From NCBI GenBank assembly GCA_016840125.1, contig JAEOSY010000506.1, positions 1 to 12,864 of the forward strand: DNA of 12,864 nt. Direction: 5' to 3'. The DNA comes from Candidatus Helarchaeota archaeon. Its GTDB lineage: Archaea; Asgardarchaeota; Lokiarchaeia; Helarchaeales; HEL-GB-A. Shown here piece after piece: positions 6,474-12,844 of this stretch. A model generated the notes under the pieces. The model was given only the letters and a program-made list of their open reading frames with translations. It ran no database searches and was not told the DNA's origin. The translations under genes and the position numbers were made by a program. Within the stretch, counting starts at the first letter, position 1; each line of letters starts with the position of its first letter.

Positions 6474-7361
6474 TTGAAAAGAGACGTTAAGGAAAGTTTA
6501 AGTGATTCATTTTCGATTCTAGGCAGTTTTTTAGATTTATATTCGGATAGATGTACAGCTCATGCTAGCTTTTTTGTCGCGTCTGTTTTCGGTATGTTTT
6601 CCCTATTGAACCTTTTTTTAAGCGATACAATTGAAAATATGTTTTTTCCAAGTATGTGTTATTTCGGAATATTATTTGGTGGGTTTTATTTTTTATGTAG
6701 TTTTAAGTTTTATAGCGATTATTCTGAAACTATTCGTCAAACATTTACATATAATAATGTTAGAAATGTTATTCTGTTATATTTGACAACAAGTAATGAC
6801 ACCAACCTTCATTTGTGGTTAGATTATAATGTTTGGAGAAAGTGGAATGATACAGGTCTATTATATATTTTTTATAAATATATCAGAGGTGGTACTGTAC
6901 TTTTTGAAAAAACTCATTATCCAACATTCGAGTTTTTTTATGGGATACACCACCCAGATAAAGTAAAAAATGAATTCAATAATGATGATAAAATACTTTT
7001 CCTTGAAAGTATTAATAAGTGGATACATTTTAACAAATTTCGTTATCTAATATTAGAGCTATTTTATGAGAGACACCACCAAGATTTAAAAGAGAAAGGA
7101 ACAAAGAAAGAATCAAAAAAAGAGAGCGATGGGATTTCCCTAAGCATTAAAAAGTGGATGATCAAGTATAGATTTGAAATTTTTATAATGGCTTATATTT
7201 CAATATCAGTTATAGTATATTGTACAGTTCTTTATTACAAAGTTCTAAATTTTCAATCTCTCGACAAATATATATTGTATAATTTTGTTGTTCTGGGTTT
7301 TCTATTCTTATTTTCCATATTTTTATTTAATAAAAACAGTAAGAATCCGTTTAAAAAATAA
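6474..7361 (+). CDS. Unrecognised four-TM protein with a large soluble loop
   Basis: The protein has 295 residues and a TTG start at 6474, with AGGGA at 6463-6467 as the nearest ribosome-binding candidate. TM segments lie at about 33-51, 57-79, 234-254 and 266-287. Between the second and third is a loop of about 150 residues rich in aromatic and charged residues, with two similar motifs (YGIHHPDK and YERHHQDL), which may bind a metal or be chance. A lysine-rich stretch (EKGTKKESKKES) precedes the third TM. By the positive-inside rule the loop is probably cytoplasmic. The region is extremely AT-rich (14 G/C in 60 at 6661-6720). It is divergent from the propeller gene. The two may act as a membrane pair, but no function can be assigned. 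Confidence 0.6.
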   Translation: MKRDVKESLSDSFSILGSFLDLYSDRCTAHASFFVASVFGMFSLLNLFLSDTIENMFFPSMCYFGILFGGFYFLCSFKFYSDYSETIRQTFTYNNVRNVILLYLTTSNDTNLHLWLDYNVWRKWNDTGLLYIFYKYIRGGTVLFEKTHYPTFEFFYGIHHPDKVKNEFNNDDKILFLESINKWIHFNKFRYLILELFYERHHQDLKEKGTKKESKKESDGISLSIKKWMIKYRFEIFIMAYISISVIVYCTVLYYKVLNFQSLDKYILYNFVVLGFLFLFSIFLFNKNSKNPFKK

Positions 7362-7576
7362 AAATTATTCACAAAAAAGAAAAAACTAATCGTTAATCTG
7401 TTGATATTTCTCTAATACAAATTTCATTTACTTTCTCAGTGTATTTACAGAATTTCGGAAGTGGATTTTAGAACTCTTAGAAATTATTTTTATTTTTTAG
7501 ATCTCATCAAACCCAGTTCTGAGTTTCTTAATTCCGAAATTGAAATACGAAATGAGCATATAAAAAGAGAAAAGCA
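7362..7576. other. Gene-free AT-rich stretch after the four-TM gene
   Basis: No coding region, RNA or repeat is recognised here. A T-rich run at 7485-7499 (TTATTTTTATTTTTT) could end the four-TM transcript. The minus-strand frame that continues from the eroded integrase tail after its lost stop codon ends at a TAA at about 7500. This part shows no resemblance to the integrase. Confidence 0.4.
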
Positions 7577-7727
7577 GGAAAGCACTATCAACTTCAGCTT
7601 ATCATAGATTCGTTTTAACCTCATTAAATCTTTTCCAGTATAGTATTTTGCAAGTACATTTCTCGAAGCCTTCCTCTAAAATAAGTCTACAAATAGCTAG
7701 CTAGTGCCAGAATAAAACATAAATCTT
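7577..7727 (-). pseudogene. Eroded C-terminal end of a second integrase
   Basis: The minus-strand translation includes SRNVLAKYYTGKDLMRLKR then IYDKLKLIVLS. It aligns without gaps to PKSILARHYTDYSPRTLKE then IYDKAGLRVLS at the end of the integrase at 11918, including the presumed catalytic tyrosine (YYT against HYT). Upstream, VDLF-stop-RKAS aligns with VDAFCGRTP, and further up RFMFYS resembles REWFCS with a short gap. DNA at 7581-7610 matches 11925-11954 at 23 of 30 bases. The original stop is lost (TAA has become TGC) and two in-frame TAG codons interrupt the frame, so this is a relic. Nothing of the rest of this integrase was seen; the expected position is taken by the 53-aa gene and the permease gene. 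Confidence 0.75.
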
Positions 7728-7759
7728 GACTTATTATTAACTTGCAAGGAGTAATCGCA

Positions 7760-7921
7760 ATGACTATTGATAGTGCAATATGGATGCTCTTACCTTTGTT
7801 AGGCTTATTAGCGTTAGCAGTAATAATGACCAAAAGACGAAGCACTTTTACTAAAAGAGGTTTTGTTATAGGCCTTATTCTCGGTATTGCTGTAATTCTA
7901 CTTTATTATTTTATTAGATAA
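7760..7921 (+). CDS. Small 53-residue two-TM protein
   Basis: The ATG at 7760 has a strong ribosome-binding site, AAGGAG at 7746-7751, eight bases upstream. The frame runs 53 codons to a TAA at 7919-7921. Residues 6-23 (AIWMLLPLLGLLALAVIM) and 34-52 (GFVIGLILGIAVILLYYFI) are hydrophobic helices separated by a basic turn (TKRRSTFTKR), so a hairpin with a cytoplasmic loop is expected. A TATA-like ACATAAATC lies at about 7717-7725. It lies between the integrase relic and the convergent permease gene. No family is recognised. Possible roles for such hairpins include a membrane toxin, a holin-like protein or a small subunit of a membrane complex, but none is shown by the sequence. Confidence 0.65.
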   Translation: MTIDSAIWMLLPLLGLLALAVIMTKRRSTFTKRGFVIGLILGIAVILLYYFIR

Positions 7922-7992
7922 AACAAAGCGAGATAGTTACTGCTGAAATGCCTGATACATTGTCAGCAACCGTTTTCTTTTGTGACTCACCA

Positions 7993-9534
7993 TTATTCGA
8001 TTCTGCTCAGTTTTCTCATTCCAAGGTACAGGAATACGATCCCGATTGACCAAATCAGGGGGACATACAATCCCCAGTTGGATCTCGTTACAATTAGTAA
8101 TGCTACACCAGTTTGAGGAACTATCATCATATTCAATATGAAGCTTCCTGACTTTGTCGAGAAGGCTGGATTCAGGAGGGAGAGGCCGAGAGCGTAAGCC
8201 ACGTTCGCTGCAACGATTAGCGTTGCTATTCCAGTGTACGTCAACAAAGAAGTGTTTATGGTTTGTGAGCTTAGGATTGTACCAACAGCTGTGATAACCA
8301 CTGTGATTGGAACCAACACGAGCCAACCATGTAACAGCCTTGCCTTAACAAGCCTTCCCACACCCGAAGGCGCCTTCCTATAAATGAAGAGGCTTTCCTT
8401 ACCTCGAAGTGTTACCTCACCTACCACGAACACCGCAAGCACTGAAAGTATCAGTGGGGCTAGTTCCATCAAATATTCTGGATGTCCAGGCTCCACCGTA
8501 AATATAGTTAAGATAATGAAGATACCAACTACGTATGCGATCTTCGACAGATTTTCAAGCCTTCGACTGTAATCCTTAAAGACAGATACTAAAAGAGTGC
8601 CGAAAGACCTGCTTCCACCAAAGTATTTTACGGATTTATAAAACGCACCATCTGATTTAGCTCTTGCAGCTATGAAGGTGGTGGGCTCGAGACTGTATGC
8701 GTGATTGGCAGCTTTTCCGCCAAGCCACAATGTGGTTACGAAGAATGCGACGAGACCCCCAAAACGGCTAAGTGTCTCCAAACCAACAGCGTTGATGTTA
8801 CCAGGGTTGAGAGCGAAGCTGACGATAACTTCAGCTCCCCAAGAGCTGGGCAGCAAGCCCAGAATAGCTTTAACCATTCCACTCGTCCCGGGATCAGCGA
8901 GGACCTTGAGCAAACCTCCGAACTGAATCCCATAGAACAATACGACCAAGGGCAGAGCGATGAAAATTGCTAGGGCTCTTCCAATGTCTCTCCCACGTGC
9001 GGTTTTTCCAAGCCTTGTTCGCAGGAGGGCAGCGATCACGGTACCGATCCAAGAGGCTGAAAGAAGCGTGACGACGAATACTAGGATGATTATCGCTATC
9101 TGAACCATGTCCAATCCGAGAGGATTCAGAGCAGCCGTGAAAAACCCGGCGATCAACGTTATGAAGATGGCGTAGAAAGGCACCACGCCCAGAAACTCGC
9201 CCAGTAAAACATCGCTAGACTTTATTGGCGCTGCAAGAAAGATCTCCAGATGCCCAGCCCGCTTTTCCCTCAACGTGTTTGTGATTGGAATTATCATGAG
9301 GTAAATGAAGATCGTGAACAGTATGATCTGCACCATGGCCACGGCAACCTGGGAGAGAATGAAAGCGAGAAAGTCGTCAATGAACAGGCCAACGACCGCT
9401 GGCACAATGAATGCCACGTAAACCGCTAACAGACCTATGACCAGATATGGGAAGTATGGTCTTATCTTACGGATTCTACCTGTGTGAACACGATATTCGT
9501 TCTTAGCAACCACGAGCCACTTATGTGCCGGCAC
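7993..9534 (-). CDS. ABC-2 type transporter permease
   Basis: The protein has 513 residues, a GTG start at 9534-9532 and a TAA stop. About 12 hydrophobic segments are visible, in two halves separated by a cytoplasmic region (about 275-325). The first half has the ABC-2 pattern: TM, then a cytoplasmic loop with TLREKRAGHLEIFLAAPIK (about 86-104), a coupling-helix-type segment seen in ABC-2 permeases, then more TMs. The second half repeats a similar plan (ESLFIYRKAPSGVGRLVKA), so this may be a fused double-length permease able to work as a monomer or dimer with one ATPase. Its start overlaps the ATPase stop by 14 bases, indicating translational coupling. It is the last gene of a hydrolase-ATPase-permease operon and is richer in GC than the left module. 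The substrate is unknown. Confidence 0.88.
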   Translation of the reverse strand: MPAHKWLVVAKNEYRVHTGRIRKIRPYFPYLVIGLLAVYVAFIVPAVVGLFIDDFLAFILSQVAVAMVQIILFTIFIYLMIIPITNTLREKRAGHLEIFLAAPIKSSDVLLGEFLGVVPFYAIFITLIAGFFTAALNPLGLDMVQIAIIILVFVVTLLSASWIGTVIAALLRTRLGKTARGRDIGRALAIFIALPLVVLFYGIQFGGLLKVLADPGTSGMVKAILGLLPSSWGAEVIVSFALNPGNINAVGLETLSRFGGLVAFFVTTLWLGGKAANHAYSLEPTTFIAARAKSDGAFYKSVKYFGGSRSFGTLLVSVFKDYSRRLENLSKIAYVVGIFIILTIFTVEPGHPEYLMELAPLILSVLAVFVVGEVTLRGKESLFIYRKAPSGVGRLVKARLLHGWLVLVPITVVITAVGTILSSQTINTSLLTYTGIATLIVAANVAYALGLSLLNPAFSTKSGSFILNMMIVPQTGVALLIVTRSNWGLYVPLIWSIGIVFLYLGMRKLSRIE

Positions 9535-10309
9535 TCTTCTGCTCCCTCCAGGCTAAGAGCTCCTTCTCCTCCACACCGCCGGTTATGGCGATGAATGCCT
9601 CTTCTAACGTCTCCGTACCTGCTTTGGTGATGATCTCATTTATTGTTCCCAATGCGATTAACCTGCCTTGGTTGATGATTCCTATCCTGTCACAAAGCTC
9701 CTCAACGACTGGTAGAATGTGGCTGCAGATGAAGATGGTTTTCCCTGCCCTGTTAGCTAATCCTTTGATCAGATCCTTCACCATGAGGGCTGCGCGGGGG
9801 TCTAGCATCGAGGTGGGCTCATCGAAGAACAGGATGGGTGGGTCGTGGATCAAGGCTGAAGCGATTAAGACCTTCTGCTTCATTCCCCTACTGTAGCCTT
9901 CCAACAGGTAGTCGCGTCTATCTTGTAAACTGAAAAGCTTAAGCAGATCGTCTATTCTCTGAGGCAGGATATCGCTTGAGACATCGTAGAGGGCTCCCAT
10001 GAACTCCAGAAACTCATAAGCGCTCAACTTCTCATACAGTCCAGGAGATTCGGCAAGCAAGCCTGTAACTCTCTTCACCGCCGTCTCCTCTTTTAGAATG
10101 TCGTATCCGTTTACAGTTGCTGTTCCGCTAGTCGGCTTAATGATGCAGTTCAACAGGCGAACCGTCGTAGTTTTTCCTGCCCCGTTGGGACCGAGGAGAC
10201 CGAAAGTTTCACCTTCGTAGACTTCGAGATCAAGCTCATCTACAGCTTTGATCTCACCACCCTTACCATAATACTTGGACAAGCCGTCTGTCTGGATCAC
10301 AGTCTTCAT
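9521..10309 (-). CDS. ABC transporter ATP-binding protein
   Basis: The protein has 262 residues, the normal length for a single nucleotide-binding domain of the ABC-2/drug-export type. Walker A GPNGAGKT is at 40-47, the signature YSRGMKQK at 139-146 (an LSGGQ variant common in this family), Walker B ILFFDE at 159-164 followed by the D-loop SMLD, and the H-loop histidine at 197 in ICSHIL. The Q-loop position reads AESPGLYEKL, with glutamate in place of glutamine. All catalytic elements are therefore present. ATG is at 10309-10307, three bases after the hydrolase stop, and its own end overlaps the permease start. It powers export or membrane remodelling through the permease at 7993-9534. Confidence 0.93.
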   Translation of the reverse strand: MKTVIQTDGLSKYYGKGGEIKAVDELDLEVYEGETFGLLGPNGAGKTTTVRLLNCIIKPTSGTATVNGYDILKEETAVKRVTGLLAESPGLYEKLSAYEFLEFMGALYDVSSDILPQRIDDLLKLFSLQDRRDYLLEGYSRGMKQKVLIASALIHDPPILFFDEPTSMLDPRAALMVKDLIKGLANRAGKTIFICSHILPVVEELCDRIGIINQGRLIALGTINEIITKAGTETLEEAFIAITGGVEEKELLAWREQKSAGT

Positions 10310-10312
10310 TTG

Positions 10313-11710
10313 TTAATCATCTTCCGAAGCTTTTTGAAATCCAGTGCGTCTCTGAAACACCATTACTGCCATCGCTACAACCGCTATCATAGAGACTCCA
10401 AGGGCGACGTATGTCAGGTTCCTGGATGAGTCCAGAGCAGATTGAAGCTCCTCGACCTCGCCTTCTAAATCACTGATCCTTGTTTGCTCGCTGGTGAGTT
10501 GATCTTGGAGGTTCTCCACCGTGCTTTCAGCGGTTTGAAGCTGGTCATAGAGGTTACGTATGTTCCGAGCGGGGTCTTTAAGCCACGCAGCGAGATCTTG
10601 GAGCACGTATTCCTGCATGGGTCCCATCGCTATGCTATAGTAGTCTTCAGGGTAGAAGTAGTGCCCAAGACCCGGGTATGTGATGAGGGTGTGATCTCGG
10701 TGCCCTCTCTCGGTCAGCCTCTGCTCTAAGAGAAGAGCGTCCTCAAGCATAGCCAATATGTCGTTTACTCCATGAAGTATCAGAATACTAGACGAGACAT
10801 TGCCGATCACATCCATCGTGCTTTCCAAGGCCAGTTGAGATTGGACCAGCTTTGACCCCGGATATTCGGCTGTCATCGAATACTCGATCAGCCGGATGAG
10901 GAAAGATTCGAACTCTTCCTCAATATCCACAAAAGAGTCTCCATCTGGATTCCAGTGTGTACGAAAGAGCCATTCTCCAGTGCTGTTCTCTAGAAGATCG
11001 TTGGCTGAAATCAGTGCCATGGAACGAGAACCTAAACCTTCCAAAACCTCTGGAATCGAGAGCAATACATCATGATCGGTATCTAAGATTTCCCTGGCGA
11101 GAGTTACTCTCAGGTCGACTGCCTTGAAGTATCTAATGTCGTAGAAGCTGCGGCCAGCAGTGCCCATGAGCACGATGTTCTTCACACTTGGATTATCAAT
11201 TGCGATTCTGGGTGCAATGATAGTCGATTCGCTGTGACCGATCAGGGTTACGTCATCCACGTCGACCTCGCTCTGCTGCATCAGGACCTCAAGAGCCTTC
11301 TCTGCATCTCGCTTCAGGTCTTGAATTGTGATATTGAAAAAGACCTCTGGATCTGCAAGAGTGCTGTTAAAGTCAACGCCTCTTTTGTTGTATCTAAGCA
11401 CTACGAAGCCCCTCTCAGATAGATATTCAGCTATCTGGAGATGGGGTCTTGCAGGTTCTCCTGTTTCTGTAGCGTAGGGTGGCATGTATTCATCCATGTC
11501 TGGTGCACCACCGCCGGGTATCAGGAGGACACCGGGGAAGGGTCCTTTCCCGACTGAAGGATAAGTCAACTTAGCATCAGTCATCAAGCCATCGCCTAGA
11601 TCTATAACAAGGTCTCTGCGTGAGATCGTATCTTGTTCAATGGCTGATGCAGAAGTGAGTGATGAGACGAATATGGTAATCAGAAATACGGTGATAAACG
11701 CTTTCTTCAA
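10313..11710 (-). CDS. Secreted, membrane-anchored alpha/beta hydrolase with coiled coil
   Basis: The protein has 465 residues, a TTG start at 11710-11708 and a TAA stop. Residues 1-23 form a signal peptide (KKAFITVFLITIFVSSL). The alpha/beta-hydrolase core (about 30-375) has the oxyanion segment LLIPGGGAP (62-70), nucleophile Ser160 in GHSES (158-162), and candidate acid Asp317 (HGVND) and His350 (GLGHYFYP), so a complete triad is visible. A heptad-rich coiled coil (about 382-430) leads to a C-terminal TM helix (433-453) and a short charged tail. The enzyme would sit outside, tethered to the membrane. Related folds include dienelactone-hydrolase and prolyl-peptidase-like enzymes; the substrate cannot be told. 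It is first in an operon with the ABC transporter, so it may process a compound outside the cell that the transporter exports, or that threatens the cell. Confidence 0.85.
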   Translation of the reverse strand: MKKAFITVFLITIFVSSLTSASAIEQDTISRRDLVIDLGDGLMTDAKLTYPSVGKGPFPGVLLIPGGGAPDMDEYMPPYATETGEPARPHLQIAEYLSERGFVVLRYNKRGVDFNSTLADPEVFFNITIQDLKRDAEKALEVLMQQSEVDVDDVTLIGHSESTIIAPRIAIDNPSVKNIVLMGTAGRSFYDIRYFKAVDLRVTLAREILDTDHDVLLSIPEVLEGLGSRSMALISANDLLENSTGEWLFRTHWNPDGDSFVDIEEEFESFLIRLIEYSMTAEYPGSKLVQSQLALESTMDVIGNVSSSILILHGVNDILAMLEDALLLEQRLTERGHRDHTLITYPGLGHYFYPEDYYSIAMGPMQEYVLQDLAAWLKDPARNIRNLYDQLQTAESTVENLQDQLTSEQTRISDLEGEVEELQSALDSSRNLTYVALGVSMIAVVAMAVMVFQRRTGFQKASEDD

Positions 11711-11711
11711 A

Positions 11712-11721
11712 ATAGTCTAGT
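11712..11721. promoter_or_regulatory. Half-site identical to the 1009-1026 palindrome, before the hydrolase operon
   Basis: ATAGTCTAGT matches bases 1017-1026 exactly, which is one arm plus the centre of the 18-bp palindrome near the regulator. It starts two bases upstream of the TTG start of the hydrolase. The other arm is not conserved. If real, the element's regulator would also act on the cargo operon. A 10-base match in this window can also arise by chance. Confidence 0.25.
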
Positions 11722-11737
11722 AGATAAATGACTTCAT

Positions 11738-11762
11738 AACATAAGAAATCTCCTATTATGTT
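11738..11762. repeat. 7-bp inverted repeat upstream of the hydrolase operon
   Basis: AACATAA (11738-11744) and TTATGTT (11756-11762) flank an 11-base loop about 30 bases upstream of the hydrolase start. It could be a regulatory site or part of a short stem in the leader. The remaining 11763-11917 stretch between it and int(C) shows no gene. Confidence 0.25.
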
Positions 11763-11917
11763 GGTGTTTATTTTTCAATAATTCACACAAATGAAAGTGA
11801 CAATCTGGTGAACCACGTTTTTTTCGCGTCTCTTAGATACTCATTATTCTTCCGATACCATGACGTAAGCAAGTTTGAAGCATCGCTAATCTTCCACCTT
11901 TTTCTTTAAGAAGAGAG

Positions 11918-12247
11918 TTAGGACAGCACTCTCAACCCTGCTTTATCATAGATTTCTTTTAACGTTCTAGGTGAATAGTCTGTATAATGTCTTGCTAGGA
12001 TTGATTTGGGTGTCCGACCACAGAAAGCATCAACGTACCTATCGGGGACTCCTAATCGACCCATTTCACTGCAGAACCACTCACGCAATACTTGAGGAGT
12101 AATTTTCGTACCAGATGTCTTGCTAGCTTGTTTCCATATTTCTTTGAACTTGGTAGTTGAGATTGCTATGAGTCTTTGGCTTTGGTCTTTTCTTGACTCA
12201 AGGTATTTCTCGAGGTCTGCCTTGGCTTCTTGATTGAAGAATGACAC
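11918..12247 (-). CDS. int(C), distal half: catalytic C-terminus of the tyrosine recombinase
   Basis: This frame follows the amber codon at 12250-12248 directly and in the same reading frame (KTKNS-TAG-VSFFNQEAK). No frameshift separates the halves. As a separate frame it would start with GTG at 12247. It carries the second catalytic arginine region (TPQVLREWF, with Gln at the usual His position), the glycine-arginine turn (FCGRTPKS) and the nucleophile tyrosine in ILARHYTDYS, close to the C-terminus. It ends in a TAA at 11918-11920. These are the hallmarks of archaeal tyrosine recombinases. A close but eroded copy of its last 40 residues lies at 7577-7727. The half cannot act alone because the first catalytic arginine and lysine are in the upstream half. 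Confidence 0.8.
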   Translation of the reverse strand: MSFFNQEAKADLEKYLESRKDQSQRLIAISTTKFKEIWKQASKTSGTKITPQVLREWFCSEMGRLGVPDRYVDAFCGRTPKSILARHYTDYSPRTLKEIYDKAGLRVLS

Positions 12248-12784
12248 CTAAGAGTTCTTCGTCTTAGTTGAATGATATGGAATAATCATTCTTTGTTCAA
12301 AGTCTACTGATTCAATCGTTGTTTTTCTAAGCTCACTCTTCCTGAGTCCAGTGGTCGCATACAGTAGGAAAATGGCTCTTTGTCTTTGAGATACAAGTGA
12401 ATTGTAGGCTTTCCTGAGTTGCTCTTTGGTGGGAATCCTTTTTGGAGTGAAACTGTTTCTTGGCAGCTTGAAAGACTTTACAGCCTCTCCTCTTTCCAGA
12501 AAGTCCCTGAAGAACCTCCTAAGAGTCTTCAATTGATTTGCATAAGAGTATGAAGTTTTATCGAGATAGGTCTTAAGATACTCTCTTACTGTTTCAGACT
12601 CGACCAGACTCATAGGCTCGCTTGACCATTTCATAAACCTGGATACGTTCTGGTTGTGAAGGTTTACAGTGGATTTGGCTAAGTTAAGGTCTACTAGGCA
12701 GAAATCCCTGAATCTTCTTAGAAGCTCCTCATTTGTTGCCTCTCGAGCTCGCGACCCGGGTTCGAATCCCGGCCGGAGCACCAA
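12248..12784 (-). CDS. int(C), proximal half: core-binding domain and start of catalytic domain, ending at an in-frame TAG
   Basis: Residues after the core-encoded LRPGFEPGSRAREA form a helical SAM-like core-binding domain (NEELLRRFRDFCLVDLNLAKS ... ANQLKTLRRFFRDFLERG). The catalytic domain then begins: PTKEQLRKAYNSLV, the first catalytic arginine in LYATTGLRKSEL, and the beta-hairpin lysine in YHSTKTKNS, after which TAG (12250-12248) stops the frame. The apparent TTG start at 12784 lies in the attachment core and is an artefact of integration. In a circle the frame would begin at 319 with int(N). Rejoined and read through the TAG, the integrase would have about 352 residues, normal for the SSV type. 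The TAG probably replaces a sense codon by point mutation; readthrough is the alternative. Confidence 0.82.
   Translation of the reverse strand: MVLRPGFEPGSRAREATNEELLRRFRDFCLVDLNLAKSTVNLHNQNVSRFMKWSSEPMSLVESETVREYLKTYLDKTSYSYANQLKTLRRFFRDFLERGEAVKSFKLPRNSFTPKRIPTKEQLRKAYNSLVSQRQRAIFLLYATTGLRKSELRKTTIESVDFEQRMIIPYHSTKTKNS
12738..12784 (+). repeat. attR core: second copy of the 47-bp repeat
   Basis: This is a perfect copy of 81-127, the 3' part of tRNA-Glu including CCA. There is no 5' half of a tRNA before it: bases leftwards of 12738 are integrase coding sequence. It is therefore the duplicated attachment site, not a second tRNA gene. On the minus strand it encodes the segment through which int(N) and int(C) would join. 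Confidence 0.95.
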
Positions 12785-12844
12785 GACATTACCTTCATGG
12801 TCTGATTCTGGATTATCAATAGTACTGTCCGATAACGTGAGCGC
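12785..12844 (-). pseudogene. Relic resembling int(N), outside attR
   Basis: The minus strand just beyond the core reads LSDSTIDNPESDHEGNV before LVLRPG, parallel to LSQNSGVNYPKTGQKGNV in int(N) at the left end. The DNA next to the core is about 70% identical over 30 bases (21 of 30) and weaker further out. A TAA (12847-12845) closes the frame and no start codon lies within it, so it is not an intact gene as seen here. The window ends 17 bases later. It suggests that another related element, or its remnant, lies directly to the right. Confidence 0.5.

Larger units (their letters stand above)
81..12784. mobile_element. Integrated tRNA-Glu element of the SSV-integrase type, composite
   Basis: The element is bounded by perfect 47-bp repeats derived from tRNA-Glu, and the core-to-core unit is 12,657 bp. 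int(N) lies inside the left end and int(C) inside the right end, both on the minus strand and in the same frame through the core. This is the hallmark of SSV-type archaeal integration, where the attachment site lies within the integrase gene. Inside are a regulator, a replication-type ATPase and a repeat cluster that could be an origin. No capsid, portal or packaging genes were recognised, so a plasmid-like element is the better reading. The right third differs in base composition (34 G/C in 60 at 9001-9060, against 14 in 60 at 6661-6720), and an eroded integrase tail lies at 7.6 kb. The unit is therefore probably composite. Confidence 0.85.

Noticed and set aside
7937..8326. Minus-strand frame of 129 codons
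   Set aside because: It overlaps the 3' end of the permease in another frame; the permease frame shows clear TM segments and a natural end.
8701..8973. Plus-strand frames opposite the permease
   Set aside because: They are antisense products of the GC-rich permease coding sequence and show no domain pattern.
9525..9896. Plus-strand frame of 123 codons
   Set aside because: It is antisense to the ABC ATPase, whose motifs are all intact.
12738..12784. A second tRNA-Glu gene at the right end
   Set aside because: Only the 3' part is present; the sequence on its left is integrase coding sequence, so it is an attachment-site copy.
81..12784. Virus genome with structural genes
   Set aside because: No capsid, portal, terminase or other packaging gene was recognised; the membrane proteins alone do not support virions.
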